Shown here: positions 7,941-15,974 of the stretch, one piece after another | How the letters are laid out: each line of letters opens with the position of its first letter | Position numbering within the stretch: the stretch's first letter is position 1 | Assembly: GCA_948759685.1 (NCBI GenBank) | Contig: CAQBGY010000032.1 | Location: 1 to 19,959 of the forward strand | Length of the DNA: 19,959 nucleotides | Direction of reading: 5' to 3' | From: an uncultured Eubacterium sp. | GTDB lineage: Bacteria; Bacillota_A; Clostridia; Lachnospirales; Lachnospiraceae | Made by a program: the position numbers and the translations under genes | The notes under the pieces: model-generated | The model's input: only the letters and a program-made list of their open reading frames with translations | Database searches by the model: none | What the model was told of the DNA's origin: nothing

Positions 7941-9212
7941 TTAAGCTTCATCAATTGCTTTTCCGATATCGCTGCGCATATACTTATTATCAAAATCAAT
8001 CAATTTTGTTGCTTCATAAGCATTTGCTCTCGCCTCTTTTAAGTCGCTTCCCTTTGCAGTAACACCAAGAACTCTTCCGCCATTCGTTACTATTTTTCCA
8101 TCTTTCAAAGCTGTTCCGGCATGGAAAACGTAATAACCTTCTTTATTATCAAACTGTTCCAGCCCCTTAATTTCAAATCCTTTCTCATATGAAACAGGGT
8201 ATCCGTCACTGGCTAAAACCACACATACGGCTGCATTATCTTCAAACTCTAAATCTATTGTATCCAATTCTCCATCAACACATGCCTCAAATACATCAAT
8301 TATATCGTTTTTCATTCTCGGCAATACAACCTGTGCTTCCGGGTCTCCAAATCTGGCATTATATTCCAATACCTTTGGACCTTCTTCTGTCAGCATCAGT
8401 CCAAAGAAAATAATACCTTTAAATTCTCTATCCTCAGCTGCCATCGCATCTACTGTTGCCTGATAAATATATTTTCTACAAAATTCGTCAACTTCTTCTG
8501 TATAGAAAGGACTTGGTGAAAAAGTTCCCATTCCCCCGGTATTCAATCCCTGGTCTCCGTCCTTTGCCCTCTTATGATCCTGCGCTGATGTCATAATCTT
8601 AATCGTCTTTCCATCTACGAAAGATAATACAGAAACCTCACGACCTGTCATAAATTCCTCAATTACAATCGTATTTCCTGCACTGCCAAACTTCTTATCA
8701 AGCATTAATTCCTTAACACCATCCATGGCTTCCTCTTTTGTATTACAAATAAGAACGCCTTTTCCAAGTGCCAGACCATCTGCCTTTAGAACAATCGGAT
8801 ATTTTGAAGATTCAAGATATTCCATTGCAGCTTCCGGTGAATCAAAATTCTCATATCCTGCTGTTGGAATATCGTATTTTTTCATTAAATCTTTAGAAAA
8901 TGCCTTTGAGCCTTCTAAAATAGCTGCATTCTTCCTTGGTCCGAATACTCTAAGTCCTGCATCCTCAAACTTATCTACAATACCGCCTACCAATGGATCA
9001 TCCATACCGACAACTGTCAAATCAATTTCTTTTTCTTTGGCAAACTCCACTAACTTATCAAACTCCATTGCACCAATGTTTACACACTCTGCAATCTGTC
9101 CGATGCCGGCATTTCCCGGTGCACAGTATATTTTATTAACTTTTGAACTTTTTGCCACCGCTGTCGCAATCGCATGTTCTCTTCCACCACTTCCTACAAT
9201 TAAAACCTTCAT
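7941..9212 (-). CDS. purD: Phosphoribosylamine-glycine ligase (GAR synthetase)
   Basis: PurD joins glycine to phosphoribosylamine using ATP, the second step of IMP synthesis, in the cytoplasm. The 423-aa length is normal. It shows the N-terminal GSGGREHA (7-14) and GNAGI, the ATP-grasp segments LKADGLALGKGV (142-153) and NTGGMG (224-229), and the metal/ATP site NARFGDPEAQ (285-294). The ATG at 9212 is preceded by AGAGG. It follows purN by 21 bases and is the last purine gene in the order purE-purM-purN-purD. Confidence 0.97.
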   Translation of the reverse strand: MKVLIVGSGGREHAIATAVAKSSKVNKIYCAPGNAGIGQIAECVNIGAMEFDKLVEFAKEKEIDLTVVGMDDPLVGGIVDKFEDAGLRVFGPRKNAAILEGSKAFSKDLMKKYDIPTAGYENFDSPEAAMEYLESSKYPIVLKADGLALGKGVLICNTKEEAMDGVKELMLDKKFGSAGNTIVIEEFMTGREVSVLSFVDGKTIKIMTSAQDHKRAKDGDQGLNTGGMGTFSPSPFYTEEVDEFCRKYIYQATVDAMAAEDREFKGIIFFGLMLTEEGPKVLEYNARFGDPEAQVVLPRMKNDIIDVFEACVDGELDTIDLEFEDNAAVCVVLASDGYPVSYEKGFEIKGLEQFDNKEGYYVFHAGTALKDGKIVTNGGRVLGVTAKGSDLKEARANAYEATKLIDFDNKYMRSDIGKAIDEA

Positions 9213-9233
9213 AATGTACCTCTTTACTTTATA

Positions 9234-9827
9234 TTATAATTCACCATTCGCAATTGCATTAATCGCTGCAGGCAATATTTTCCATTCCGCCTGCTCCATA
9301 ACACGTTTCTGCAATATTTCCGGTGTATCTCCCGGTAGAACCTCTACAGCTTTCTGATAGATAATCGGTCCTGTATCTGTGCCCTCGTCCACGAAATGAA
9401 CTGTTGCACCGGTCACCTTTACCCCACGCTCCAATGCCTTTTCATGTACACGCAGTCCATAAAACCCATTTCCACAAAAAGACGGAATCAATGATGGATG
9501 TATATTAATAATTTTATTTCTATATTTTGCGATGAACTCTGGTGGTAATACAACTAAAAATCCTGCAAGAACAATCAAATCAAGATTGTATGCATCAATC
9601 TTTTCGATGAACGCCCTATTAAATTCATCCCTTGTCTCATAATCTTTGATGCAGACACATTCTGCTGCAATATTATTATCTTTTGCTCTGGTTAATGCAT
9701 ATGCATCCTTTTTATTACTGAGAACTACTTCCAACGATGTATTCGTTATATCACCATTCTTTACCGCATCAATAATCGCCTGTAAATTTGTACCCCCGCC
9801 GGATACCAAAACACCTACTCTAATCAT
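9234..9827 (-). CDS. purN: Phosphoribosylglycinamide formyltransferase (GAR transformylase)
   Basis: PurN transfers a formyl group from 10-formyl-tetrahydrofolate to GAR, the third step of purine synthesis. The phosphate-binding loop VSGGGTNLQ lies near the N-terminus (8-16). The catalytic trio is in place: Asn108 and His110 in INIHPSLIP, and Asp151 in GTDTGPII, which correspond to Asn106, His108 and Asp144 of the E. coli enzyme. The 197-aa length is typical. Spacing is 23 bases from purM and 21 bases to purD, consistent with one operon. Confidence 0.96.
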   Translation of the reverse strand: MIRVGVLVSGGGTNLQAIIDAVKNGDITNTSLEVVLSNKKDAYALTRAKDNNIAAECVCIKDYETRDEFNRAFIEKIDAYNLDLIVLAGFLVVLPPEFIAKYRNKIINIHPSLIPSFCGNGFYGLRVHEKALERGVKVTGATVHFVDEGTDTGPIIYQKAVEVLPGDTPEILQKRVMEQAEWKILPAAINAIANGEL

Positions 9828-9850
9828 AAACCTTCACTCTACTGTACTTT

Positions 9851-10876
9851 CTATATAAGTTCTACGGATTTTTCTCCTGCGTTAATCTCACCAACTAAGA
9901 AACATTTTTCTCCAGCTGCTTCAATTGCTTTCATTGTAGTATCAACATCTTTTTCATCCACTGCAAGCAACATTCCAATACCCATATTGTATGTGTTATA
10001 CATCATTTCTTCTGCAATATCACCTGTCTTCTGTAGCAATGTAAAGATTGGTGGAATATCATATGAATCTTTCTTTACAACCGCCTTCACACCATCCGGC
10101 AGCATTCTAGGAATGTTTTCATAAAAACCACCGCCTGTAATATGACTGCAGCCATGAATTGTTACACCTGCTTCTCTGATTGCATTTAATGCTTTTACAT
10201 ATATAATAGTTGGAGCAAGTAATGCCTCTCCCAATGTAGTTCCTAATTCATCATAATATGTATTCAATGACTCTTCTGTCATATCGAAAACTTTTCTAAC
10301 CAATGAGAAACCATTACTATGAACCCCTGATGATGCGATACCGATTAATTTGTCACCCGGTTTAATATTTTCTCCTGTAACCAAATCTTTCTTATCAACA
10401 ACGCCCACTGCAAAACCTGCCAGGTCATAGTCATCTTCAGGCATTAAGCCCGGATGCTCTGCTGTCTCTCCTCCGATCAGTGCACAGCCTGACTGCTTGC
10501 AGCCTTCTGCCACGCCTTTTACGATTTCTGCAATCTTTTCCGGAAAATTCTTTCCACATGCAATATAGTCTAAGAAAAATAATGGTTCTCCACCACCACA
10601 GACAATATCATTTACACACATTGCAACACAGTCAATTCCGATTGTATCATGTTTATCTAATACAAAAGCAAGCTTAATCTTTGTTCCAACACCATCTGTT
10701 CCTGAAACTAAAATCGGCTCTTCCATATTTTTAAATGCACTCATATCAAATGCACCTGCAAATCCTCCAATGCCTCCTAAAACTTCCGGTCTCACTGTTT
10801 CCTTTATAGAACCCTTTATTAATTCTACTGACTTATAACCTGCCTCAATATCTACGCCTGCTTTCTTGTAATCCAT
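9851..10876 (-). CDS. purM: Phosphoribosylformylglycinamidine cyclo-ligase (AIR synthetase)
   Basis: PurM closes the imidazole ring, turning FGAM into AIR with ATP. The 341-aa protein has the family signature [13 protein letters not shown] (58-70) and [18 protein letters not shown] (87-104), plus a glycine-rich [10 protein letters not shown] (34-43) near the N-terminus. The start at 10876 follows AGGAGG. It lies 84 bases after the purE stop, with no clear terminator in the gap, and just before purN. Confidence 0.97.
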   Translation of the reverse strand: MDYKKAGVDIEAGYKSVELIKGSIKETVRPEVLGGIGGFAGAFDMSAFKNMEEPILVSGTDGVGTKIKLAFVLDKHDTIGIDCVAMCVNDIVCGGGEPLFFLDYIACGKNFPEKIAEIVKGVAEGCKQSGCALIGGETAEHPGLMPEDDYDLAGFAVGVVDKKDLVTGENIKPGDKLIGIASSGVHSNGFSLVRKVFDMTEESLNTYYDELGTTLGEALLAPTIIYVKALNAIREAGVTIHGCSHITGGGFYENIPRMLPDGVKAVVKKDSYDIPPIFTLLQKTGDIAEEMMYNTYNMGIGMLLAVDEKDVDTTMKAIEAAGEKCFLVGEINAGEKSVELI

Positions 10877-10960
10877 TTTGTTGTTTCCTCCTGATTTTCG
10901 TGAAATGTTTCTTACAACTTCAAACTATCTTGTGTTGTGACTTTTTACATTCTATATTAT

Positions 10961-11461
10961 TTAATAATTTTTATAACCTACTTCTTTTAACTTTGCATCT
11001 TTTGCTTCTACTTCAGACTTCATCTGTTCTGCATAATCCTTAACCTTAGCTAAAAGTTCTTCGTCTGATGTGGCAAGTATCTGTGCCGCAAGAATTCCTG
11101 CGTTCATACCACCATTAATCGCTACTGTTGCAACCGGCACACCGGAAGGCATCTGAACGATAGAATAAAGAGAATCAACACCGCCCAAATCTGATGTTTT
11201 CATTGGAATACCTATCACCGGCATTTTAAATAATGCTGCACACATTCCCGGCAGATGCGCTGCCTTTCCTGCTCCGGCAATTATGACTTTAATACCTCTG
11301 TCTTCTGCACCTTTCGCCCATTCAAAGAATATATCCGGCTCTCTGTGTGCTGAGATAATTGTCATCTCATATTCTATTCCAAATTGTTCCAAAATATCTG
11401 CTGCTTTACTCATGATAGGCATATCTGAATCACTGCCCATTACAATACCAACTTTTGCCAT
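10961..11461 (-). CDS. purE: N5-carboxyaminoimidazole ribonucleotide mutase
   Basis: PurE makes CAIR in the sixth step of purine synthesis. I place the start at ATG 11461 (166 aa) because AAGGAG lies just upstream and this gives the normal N-terminus MAKVGIVMGSDSD; the longer frame to 11497 adds 12 residues without a ribosome binding site. Motifs are SDSD (10-13), SAHR (37-40) and GAGKAAHLPGM (63-73), typical of class I mutases that use N5-CAIR. The PurK partner that makes N5-CAIR is not in the window. This is the first gene of purE-purM-purN-purD, with a candidate promoter about 50 bases upstream. Confidence 0.96.
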   Translation of the reverse strand: MAKVGIVMGSDSDMPIMSKAADILEQFGIEYEMTIISAHREPDIFFEWAKGAEDRGIKVIIAGAGKAAHLPGMCAALFKMPVIGIPMKTSDLGGVDSLYSIVQMPSGVPVATVAINGGMNAGILAAQILATSDEELLAKVKDYAEQMKSEVEAKDAKLKEVGYKNY

Positions 11462-11507
11462 GTTGCTCTCCTTTTTAGTTTTATTTATCAAAATCAACCT
11501 TTATTTT

Positions 11508-11536
11508 ACCATAAAACCTTGACTTCGAAAAGACAA
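11508..11536 (-). promoter_or_regulatory. Candidate promoter of the purEMND operon
   Basis: On the minus strand TTGTCT (11531-11536) and TATGGT (11508-11513) are exactly 17 bases apart. An alternative -10, TAAAAT, overlaps just downstream. The leader to purE is only about 45 bases, too short for a purine or PRPP riboswitch, and no clear PurR box is seen. Confidence 0.45.
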
Positions 11537-11551
11537 TATCTTCCTTATTAT

Positions 11552-13579
11552 TCACTTATATGACTTTTTTTCATTATTTTCAAATGGTTCGTTTAATATT
11601 TCACATCCCTCCAGAACAAATCTTCCGTCCTGAATAACAGCAGTCTCTTCGCCTTCTGCTGTCACTGCCACAATTTCTCCCAATTCATCATAAGGAATGG
11701 TTATGTCTGTGTGACATCCAAAGTATGCATTCCTGCTGTCCGTTTTTCTCAAAGCCGAAACCTCATTATCCCGTGCGATAATCTCTTTTCCATCAGGATT
11801 ATATACTTTCACGTCTTCCTCGAAACTGTAGCATGTGTCTCCTACTGCAAAATGTGGCCCCATTTTTTCTACTATGAGAATCGGCAGTTTATATACAACA
11901 TCATATTTATTCGCAATAACATATGCTGTCGTATTTGTTCCTATTGCAAACTCACCGATTGAGAGTGAATCATGATTGAACATTACATTTTCTTTGATAT
12001 ATTTTTTATTTTCTTTCTCTGTATCGAAATTCTTACATGTGTAGTCTTTTATCATTCCATTCTCAAACCGAATCTCCAAATCTTTGTAATTCAGTTCGCC
12101 TAAATATACTTCACTCACATGAAGAACACCGTTTGTTCCTTTTAAAACAGGAGATGTAAAGACCTCACCCAAAGGAATATTGACATCTGCAAGACAGTTT
12201 TCAAAGTTTGTTTCCTTTTCAGGATTGTTTAAATGATGCAGCTGCACATTCATATACGTCTTGTTGTTTCCTTTTCCTACAACTCTCACATATTCTGCCC
12301 TGTCCAATGCATCAATAATTTTTTGCTGGACTTTTCCATATTTGTCTGCATCCAGTGTATTAATCTTTACCGTTGCATCAAACATCTCTTCAAATTTATC
12401 ACCGAACTCCGGAATCGGAAAAGCAATAATTGTAAAACTTCTTTCTTCTCCCTTGATATATTGCTGAACAATACGTACATATTCTGTTCTGTAATTCACA
12501 CTTAACTTCTGCTGCTCCTCCGTAAAAGATAAAGCTTCTTTTTTATTTTCCGGCTCAAATGGATTCTCTCCGAAAATCTCAATCACTGCCGGACCAGCCA
12601 TTTTCCCGGCGAGCTCTTTTCTTTCCTCATATGCCTGTTTTGTAACTTCTAATTTGCGCTTAACAAAGGCCTTATCCAAATATAACGCCTCATCAAACTT
12701 ATGGTCAAACCAATACTGTTTGTTCGGCATGGTCGTATTATATCCTCCGGGATAAATGACCGGCTCAAGCCCCATTGCTTTAAAATCAGCAATCGCAGCT
12801 TTCACAATCCGCTCAAATCCTATATTATACCGAATATCCACCGTCTCTTTAATTGACAAATCTTTTCCTGCGTTCTCAAAGCCCCGGCGATACCCTTCTG
12901 TGTAAACATGTGCAAGTAAATCTATTTTTTCCTGTTCCAGACTGTCAAGATACTCTGCCATCTGAATTTCATTATCTCCCACATGCTCCCCATATTGATA
13001 TAGATATCTTATATCAGACAAATCGCTATTCATAACAATATCTACCGCAAAACGTTTTTCAGGATTGACCGCCTCATCTACTTTCTGCTCCATAAAAATC
13101 TCTGTATTATCTTTTTCAAAAGAATATACACTCTCTCTGATATTGCTATATTGTAATTCTTCTTTGTCTTCAAAATGATTATAAATTTCTATAAACAACT
13201 CGATTCGTAAAGTAACAATCTCCAATTCCTGGCGATAAATATTTCCTATTAAATCTCGTATACTTTTATAAAGATAGCATAGAATCTTTCCATACTCTTC
13301 TCCAAGATTTTTTACTGCATAGGAAGGATTTGCAAAGCTTCTTGCGTAATTTTCAGGATAAATATCCTGATACAATTCTTCATTCTGATGCTGAAGCTGT
13401 TCTAATGTATCGTTTTTTAATTTGTTGGATTTTATGTCCTTATTTAACTTGTCCAATTTTAAAATAAACTGTGAAACTGTACAGAAATATTCTATATATT
13501 GTTTATCTACCACTTCTTCTGTTCTGATTTCTTTGATTCTGTCTATCGCAATCTGATAACGCTCATCAATAATATTCAT
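11552..13579 (-). CDS. M29-family metal aminopeptidase with long N-terminal extension
   Basis: The C-terminal half carries the ligand pattern of M29 aminopeptidases (AmpS/AmpT/PepS): Glu472 in GEVFTSP, Glu543 in IGEFAIGTN, His576 in GPHFAVGDT, and His623 plus Asp625 in HTDITI. Spacings are close to those of the family, and Tyr584 sits where a catalytic tyrosine is expected. These enzymes cut N-terminal residues from peptides with two metal ions, in the cytoplasm. Ordinary M29 proteins are about 410 aa; this one has 675, so roughly the first 250 residues are an added helical, charged region with no motif I recognise. No signal peptide is present. The ATG at 13579 follows AGGAAGGGA. It lies between the small membrane protein gene and purE, all codirectional. 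Confidence 0.85.
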   Translation of the reverse strand: MNIIDERYQIAIDRIKEIRTEEVVDKQYIEYFCTVSQFILKLDKLNKDIKSNKLKNDTLEQLQHQNEELYQDIYPENYARSFANPSYAVKNLGEEYGKILCYLYKSIRDLIGNIYRQELEIVTLRIELFIEIYNHFEDKEELQYSNIRESVYSFEKDNTEIFMEQKVDEAVNPEKRFAVDIVMNSDLSDIRYLYQYGEHVGDNEIQMAEYLDSLEQEKIDLLAHVYTEGYRRGFENAGKDLSIKETVDIRYNIGFERIVKAAIADFKAMGLEPVIYPGGYNTTMPNKQYWFDHKFDEALYLDKAFVKRKLEVTKQAYEERKELAGKMAGPAVIEIFGENPFEPENKKEALSFTEEQQKLSVNYRTEYVRIVQQYIKGEERSFTIIAFPIPEFGDKFEEMFDATVKINTLDADKYGKVQQKIIDALDRAEYVRVVGKGNNKTYMNVQLHHLNNPEKETNFENCLADVNIPLGEVFTSPVLKGTNGVLHVSEVYLGELNYKDLEIRFENGMIKDYTCKNFDTEKENKKYIKENVMFNHDSLSIGEFAIGTNTTAYVIANKYDVVYKLPILIVEKMGPHFAVGDTCYSFEEDVKVYNPDGKEIIARDNEVSALRKTDSRNAYFGCHTDITIPYDELGEIVAVTAEGEETAVIQDGRFVLEGCEILNEPFENNEKKSYK

Positions 13580-13633
13580 TTACAATCCCTTCCTGACAAA
13601 CATTTAATTTTCAGCTTTTTGCATGGCTGAATG

Positions 13634-13996
13634 TTATACAAAAATTAAATATATTCCTAATATAAAAATCCATATTGCGGCATTTGCAATGGTTCCTATG
13701 TATGTATATCTCATAAACCTGTTTTCTTCATCAAAACTTTTAATGCCTATTCCAAACCCTATGGCTGAAGCAATCAATGAAACAAACAGCATCAATCCAA
13801 CATAGATTCCTGCATGCCCCCTCATCAAAGTAGAAATCAGCACTGCCAGAACAATCATTACCAGACTGCCTAACGCTGTCAGTGACGATATCTTTCCACC
13901 TTTTGTGTACTTGCGAAGAGGTATACGCTTTGCCGGCTTATCCTCTTTTTCATCTAATTTTATTTTTTTCTTTTTATCCCAAAATTTCAAATTCAT
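13634..13996 (-). CDS. Small three-helix membrane protein (DUF6142-like)
   Basis: The N-terminal about 35 residues are highly charged and lysine-rich, so they should stay in the cytoplasm. Three hydrophobic segments follow (roughly residues 39-57, 63-84 and 97-119). I choose ATG 13996 (120 aa); an in-frame GTG at 14005 would add three residues, and neither start has a strong ribosome binding site. It begins 18 bases after the stop of the VanZ-like gene, so translation is probably coupled. The layout resembles small Lachnospiraceae membrane proteins filed as DUF6142, but that label is from memory. No functional motif is visible. Confidence 0.72.
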   Translation of the reverse strand: MNLKFWDKKKKIKLDEKEDKPAKRIPLRKYTKGGKISSLTALGSLVMIVLAVLISTLMRGHAGIYVGLMLFVSLIASAIGFGIGIKSFDEENRFMRYTYIGTIANAAIWIFILGIYLIFV

Positions 13997-14014
13997 AATA
14001 CTCACTGTACTTTA

Positions 14015-14470
14015 CTAAATATGCTTTCTAACTCTTGTCAGTTTCATAAAAATATAACCTGCCAGTCCTCCGACTGTATTCAGAAATATATCGTCCACAT
14101 CAAAAGCACCCACCTTCATTAATAACTGGGCTGTCTCAATTCCTAGGCTAAAAAGCATCGCCATTAATGTTACACTCAGAAAATTTTTAAAAATTTTCTT
14201 TCTTGATACTGTTGGTAACAAAAAACCAAACGGCATAAAACACACTACATTTCCTAAAAGATTTACAATTGTTACATCCCACCCATACGTATATCTCATG
14301 TTCCAGAATCTGTTTATTTCTTTAAACAATGTAAGGTTATACCGATATTCGTCACTTACCATTGTCCTGTCCAATGTTTCTGAAAAAAACATAAAATATA
14401 GGGCAAGTATCATATACAACACAAAAAATATTCTACCGAAAATCCGGACTTTCCTATCTGTTTTCGTCAC
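14015..14470 (-). CDS. VanZ-like family membrane protein
   Basis: The 151-aa protein has about four membrane segments and the typical VanZ-like pair: NLLGNVVCFMPFGFLLP (about 69-85) and, near the C-terminus, IETAQLL followed by FDVDDIFLNTVGG. VanZ of Enterococcus gives low-level teicoplanin resistance; most chromosomal relatives, like this one, have no known role. The start is GTG at 14470 with GGGAG at good spacing. It begins 18 bases after pyrE and runs into the next membrane protein gene, so all three are probably one transcript. Confidence 0.85.
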   Translation of the reverse strand: MTKTDRKVRIFGRIFFVLYMILALYFMFFSETLDRTMVSDEYRYNLTLFKEINRFWNMRYTYGWDVTIVNLLGNVVCFMPFGFLLPTVSRKKIFKNFLSVTLMAMLFSLGIETAQLLMKVGAFDVDDIFLNTVGGLAGYIFMKLTRVRKHI

Positions 14471-14488
14471 TTTTAATCTCCCTGAATT

Positions 14489-15166
14489 TTATTTTGCGCC
14501 ATACTGCTCATAATATTTATCAATTGCAGTCTTTATCTCGTCGTTTATTACAACCTTTCCATTACAATCTTTGTTATAAAGATGTTCTACAACATCTGCC
14601 ATGGACACGATGGCATTTGCATCAAATCCGTATTTTTCTTTTATTTCTTCTAATGCACTCTTATCACTGTCGCGGCCCTCTTCCATTCTGTTAAGAGAAA
14701 CCATAAGACCTAAAATCTCTACATTTCCCTGTGCCTTTATAATAGGAAAAGTTTCTTCAATAGATTTACCGGATGTGGTAACATCTTCTATAATTACAAC
14801 CTTATCTCCATCTTTGATCGGGCTTCCAAGAAGAATTCCTGCATCGCCATGGTCTTTTGCTTCTTTTCTGTTAGAACAATACTTGATTTCCTTACCATAT
14901 AATTCGCTGAATGCGATACATGTAGCAACCCCGATAGGAATTCCTTTATATGCCGGTCCGAATAATACATCAAAATCCTCTCCGTAATGTTCGTGAATCG
15001 CTTTTGCATAATACTGTCCCAGTTTATGTAATTGTGTTCCTGTGACATATAATCCTGCATTCATAAAGAAAGGAGACTTACGTCCACTCTTTAATGTAAA
15101 TTCTCCAAACTTTAATACGTCACTTTCTACCATAAATTCTATAAATTCCTGCTTGTATGCTTCCAT
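14489..15166 (-). CDS. pyrE: Orotate phosphoribosyltransferase
   Basis: PyrE joins orotate to PRPP to form OMP, the fifth step of UMP synthesis. The PRPP-binding motif VVIIEDVTTSGKS is at 123-135, the GPAYKGIPIG loop at 70-79, the mobile catalytic loop around NRKEAKDHGDAG (99-110), and FTLKSGRKSPFF near the N-terminus. Length (225 aa) is typical. AAAGGAG precedes ATG 15166. No other pyr gene is upstream; instead a decayed integrase end and an excisionase gene are found, and a good promoter at 15367-15395 would transcribe pyrE through that debris. No pyrimidine attenuator is visible; there is only a small GGGCA/TGCCT hairpin with a GAAA loop at about 15190-15203. Confidence 0.97.
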   Translation of the reverse strand: MEAYKQEFIEFMVESDVLKFGEFTLKSGRKSPFFMNAGLYVTGTQLHKLGQYYAKAIHEHYGEDFDVLFGPAYKGIPIGVATCIAFSELYGKEIKYCSNRKEAKDHGDAGILLGSPIKDGDKVVIIEDVTTSGKSIEETFPIIKAQGNVEILGLMVSLNRMEEGRDSDKSALEEIKEKYGFDANAIVSMADVVEHLYNKDCNGKVVINDEIKTAIDKYYEQYGAK

Positions 15167-15225
15167 TTTTTTAATCTCCTTTATAAACAGGCATTTCTGC
15201 CCTTATTTTTTATGAAATAGTGCTA

Positions 15226-15348
15226 CTACACCACTTTCTCCACCATCTTCATTGCTTCAAACAATGTATCATCTGTCATATGACAATACAAATCCATTGT
15301 CATCTTCATATTGTGCTTCCTTCCTGATGTGAAATAGTCAGGATAGAA
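15226..15348 (-). pseudogene. C-terminal remnant of a tyrosine-recombinase integrase
   Basis: An open stretch of 40 codons ends at the TAG at 15226-15228. It reads KMTMDLYCHMTDDTLFEAMK, the closing segment of Tn916-type integrases, including the tyrosine that would attack DNA (in DLYCH). A stop codon lies at 15349-15351 in the same frame and no other catalytic box (R...HxxR) is seen upstream, so only the tail is left. It sits between the complete excisionase-like gene and pyrE, in the xis-int order and strand expected of such elements. Confidence 0.7.
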
Positions 15349-15420
15349 TCATCAAATATCCTTTTTATATTATCACGAAAAGCCGACTTTCACAATCAGT
15401 TAAACCTATCTATTTCACAT
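15327..15420. repeat. 11-bp inverted repeat flanking a promoter
   Basis: ATGTGAAATAG (15327-15337) and CTATTTCACAT (15410-15420) are perfect inverted copies, 72 bases apart. They enclose the best promoter of this region (15367-15395). A partial copy, ATGAAATAG, lies at 15212-15220. The left copy lies inside the integrase remnant. They may be recombinase binding sites or chance in AT-rich DNA. Confidence 0.55.
15367..15395 (-). promoter_or_regulatory. Promoter probably driving pyrE through the integrase remnant
   Basis: On the minus strand TTGTGA (15390-15395) and TAATAT (15367-15372) are 17 bases apart. Nothing intact is encoded between it and pyrE, so the transcript would have a leader of about 190 bases made of integrase debris. 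No other good promoter is seen close to pyrE. Confidence 0.55.
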
Positions 15421-15481
15421 TCTTTTTACTTTATTCCCTTATTTCGTCACAGGACTTACATGGTGTTTCACAAAAACCAGT

Positions 15482-15673
15482 TTATCTAATTTGATTTAAT
15501 AGCCACTCATCTAATTTTTCTTTGTGTGCATACAAACGATTTCCAATACAAATGGTAAAGTTGTTCTTCGGATTGCTTAAAAGTTCCCGTGCGTTTGTCT
15601 GACCTATTCCCCAATAACTGCACATCTCCTTTACAGATAAAAGTGCATTTTTATTTTTCTTAAATTCCATCAT
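15482..15673 (-). CDS. Excisionase-like small DNA-binding protein (Tn916 Xis type)
   Basis: The 63-aa protein has a winged-helix (MerR-like) excisionase layout: LLSVKEMCSYWGIGQTNARE as the helix-turn-helix, then a basic wing (GNRLYAHKEKLDEWL) and the terminal Asn-Gln-Ile-Arg. Such proteins bend att-site DNA and direct the integrase toward excision. AGGGGAG lies ahead of two consecutive ATG codons at 15673 and 15670; either may start. The gene looks intact, while its integrase partner downstream is reduced to a tail, so it can act only with an integrase from elsewhere or as a stray regulator. Confidence 0.75.
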   Translation of the reverse strand: MMEFKKNKNALLSVKEMCSYWGIGQTNARELLSNPKNNFTICIGNRLYAHKEKLDEWLLNQIR

Positions 15674-15746
15674 TTAAACTCTCCCCTAAGTATAAATTAT
15701 TTCTATCCAAGAATTCTTTATCTCTCGGATTTAGAAATATTATAAT

Positions 15747-15872
15747 TCATTTGTATTTGTAATAAGAGTTCATTACACTCCTTTTGGGGGAATGCTTCTC
15801 CTCAACGCCAAATTTATTTACAAATTCCATCTGCTCCTCATAGTTCTCTAAAGGAATTGCGAGATACGCGTT
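15747..15872 (-). pseudogene. Short fragment resembling the end of an HsdS recognition domain
   Basis: Forty-one codons between stops read NAYLAIPLENYEEQMEFVNKF and onward to a lysine/tyrosine-rich end at TGA 15747-15749. The IPL-xxxx-EQ-xxFV pattern is like the end of a type I specificity (HsdS) target-recognition domain. The frame closes upstream at the hairpin region, so it has no start and must be a relic. It is on the strand opposite to the HsdS module at 16058. Identification rests on one short motif and is tentative. Confidence 0.35.
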
Positions 15873-15959
15873 TTATGGCCAAAACGCCTTTTCTCGTTAG
15901 GGATTATTCCCTAAAACTCTGAAACGCAAAAAAGTTATAACTTTCCAACGACTTTTTGC
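15860..15959. repeat. Three consecutive hairpins in the spacer before the HsdS module
   Basis: In 100 bases there are three stem-loops. The first is 15860-15896, with outer CGAGA/TCTCG and inner GCGTTTT/AAAACGC around ATGGCC. The second is 15897-15914, with TTAGGGA/TCCCTAA and a 4-base loop. The third is 15926-15959, with GCAAAAAAGT/ACTTTTTGC (one bulged A), containing a perfect 14-bp palindrome AAAGTTATAACTTT at 15931-15944. No gene is seen here. Such clusters occur at transfer origins, recombination ends and structured RNAs; which applies cannot be told from sequence alone. Confidence 0.65.
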
Positions 15960-15974
15960 ATTTTTACTATAACT

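Noticed and set aside
8725..9357. A 210-codon plus-strand open frame opposite purD and purN
   Set aside because: It lies entirely antisense to well-conserved enzymes with all motifs present, has no ribosome binding site and its translation shows no domain; it is a shadow of codon use on the other strand.
10877..10960. A terminator or internal promoter between purE and purM
   Set aside because: Only short AT palindromes (ATTATTTAAATAAT-like) are present, with no GC stem, T-run or well-spaced promoter; the genes are most simply one operon.
13580..13633. A hairpin TTCAGC/GCTGAA between the small membrane protein and aminopeptidase genes
   Set aside because: Six base pairs with a 10-base loop and no T-tract after it on the minus strand; too weak to call.
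14601..14987. A 128-codon plus-strand frame opposite pyrE
   Set aside because: Fully antisense to pyrE, without ribosome binding site or recognisable motif.
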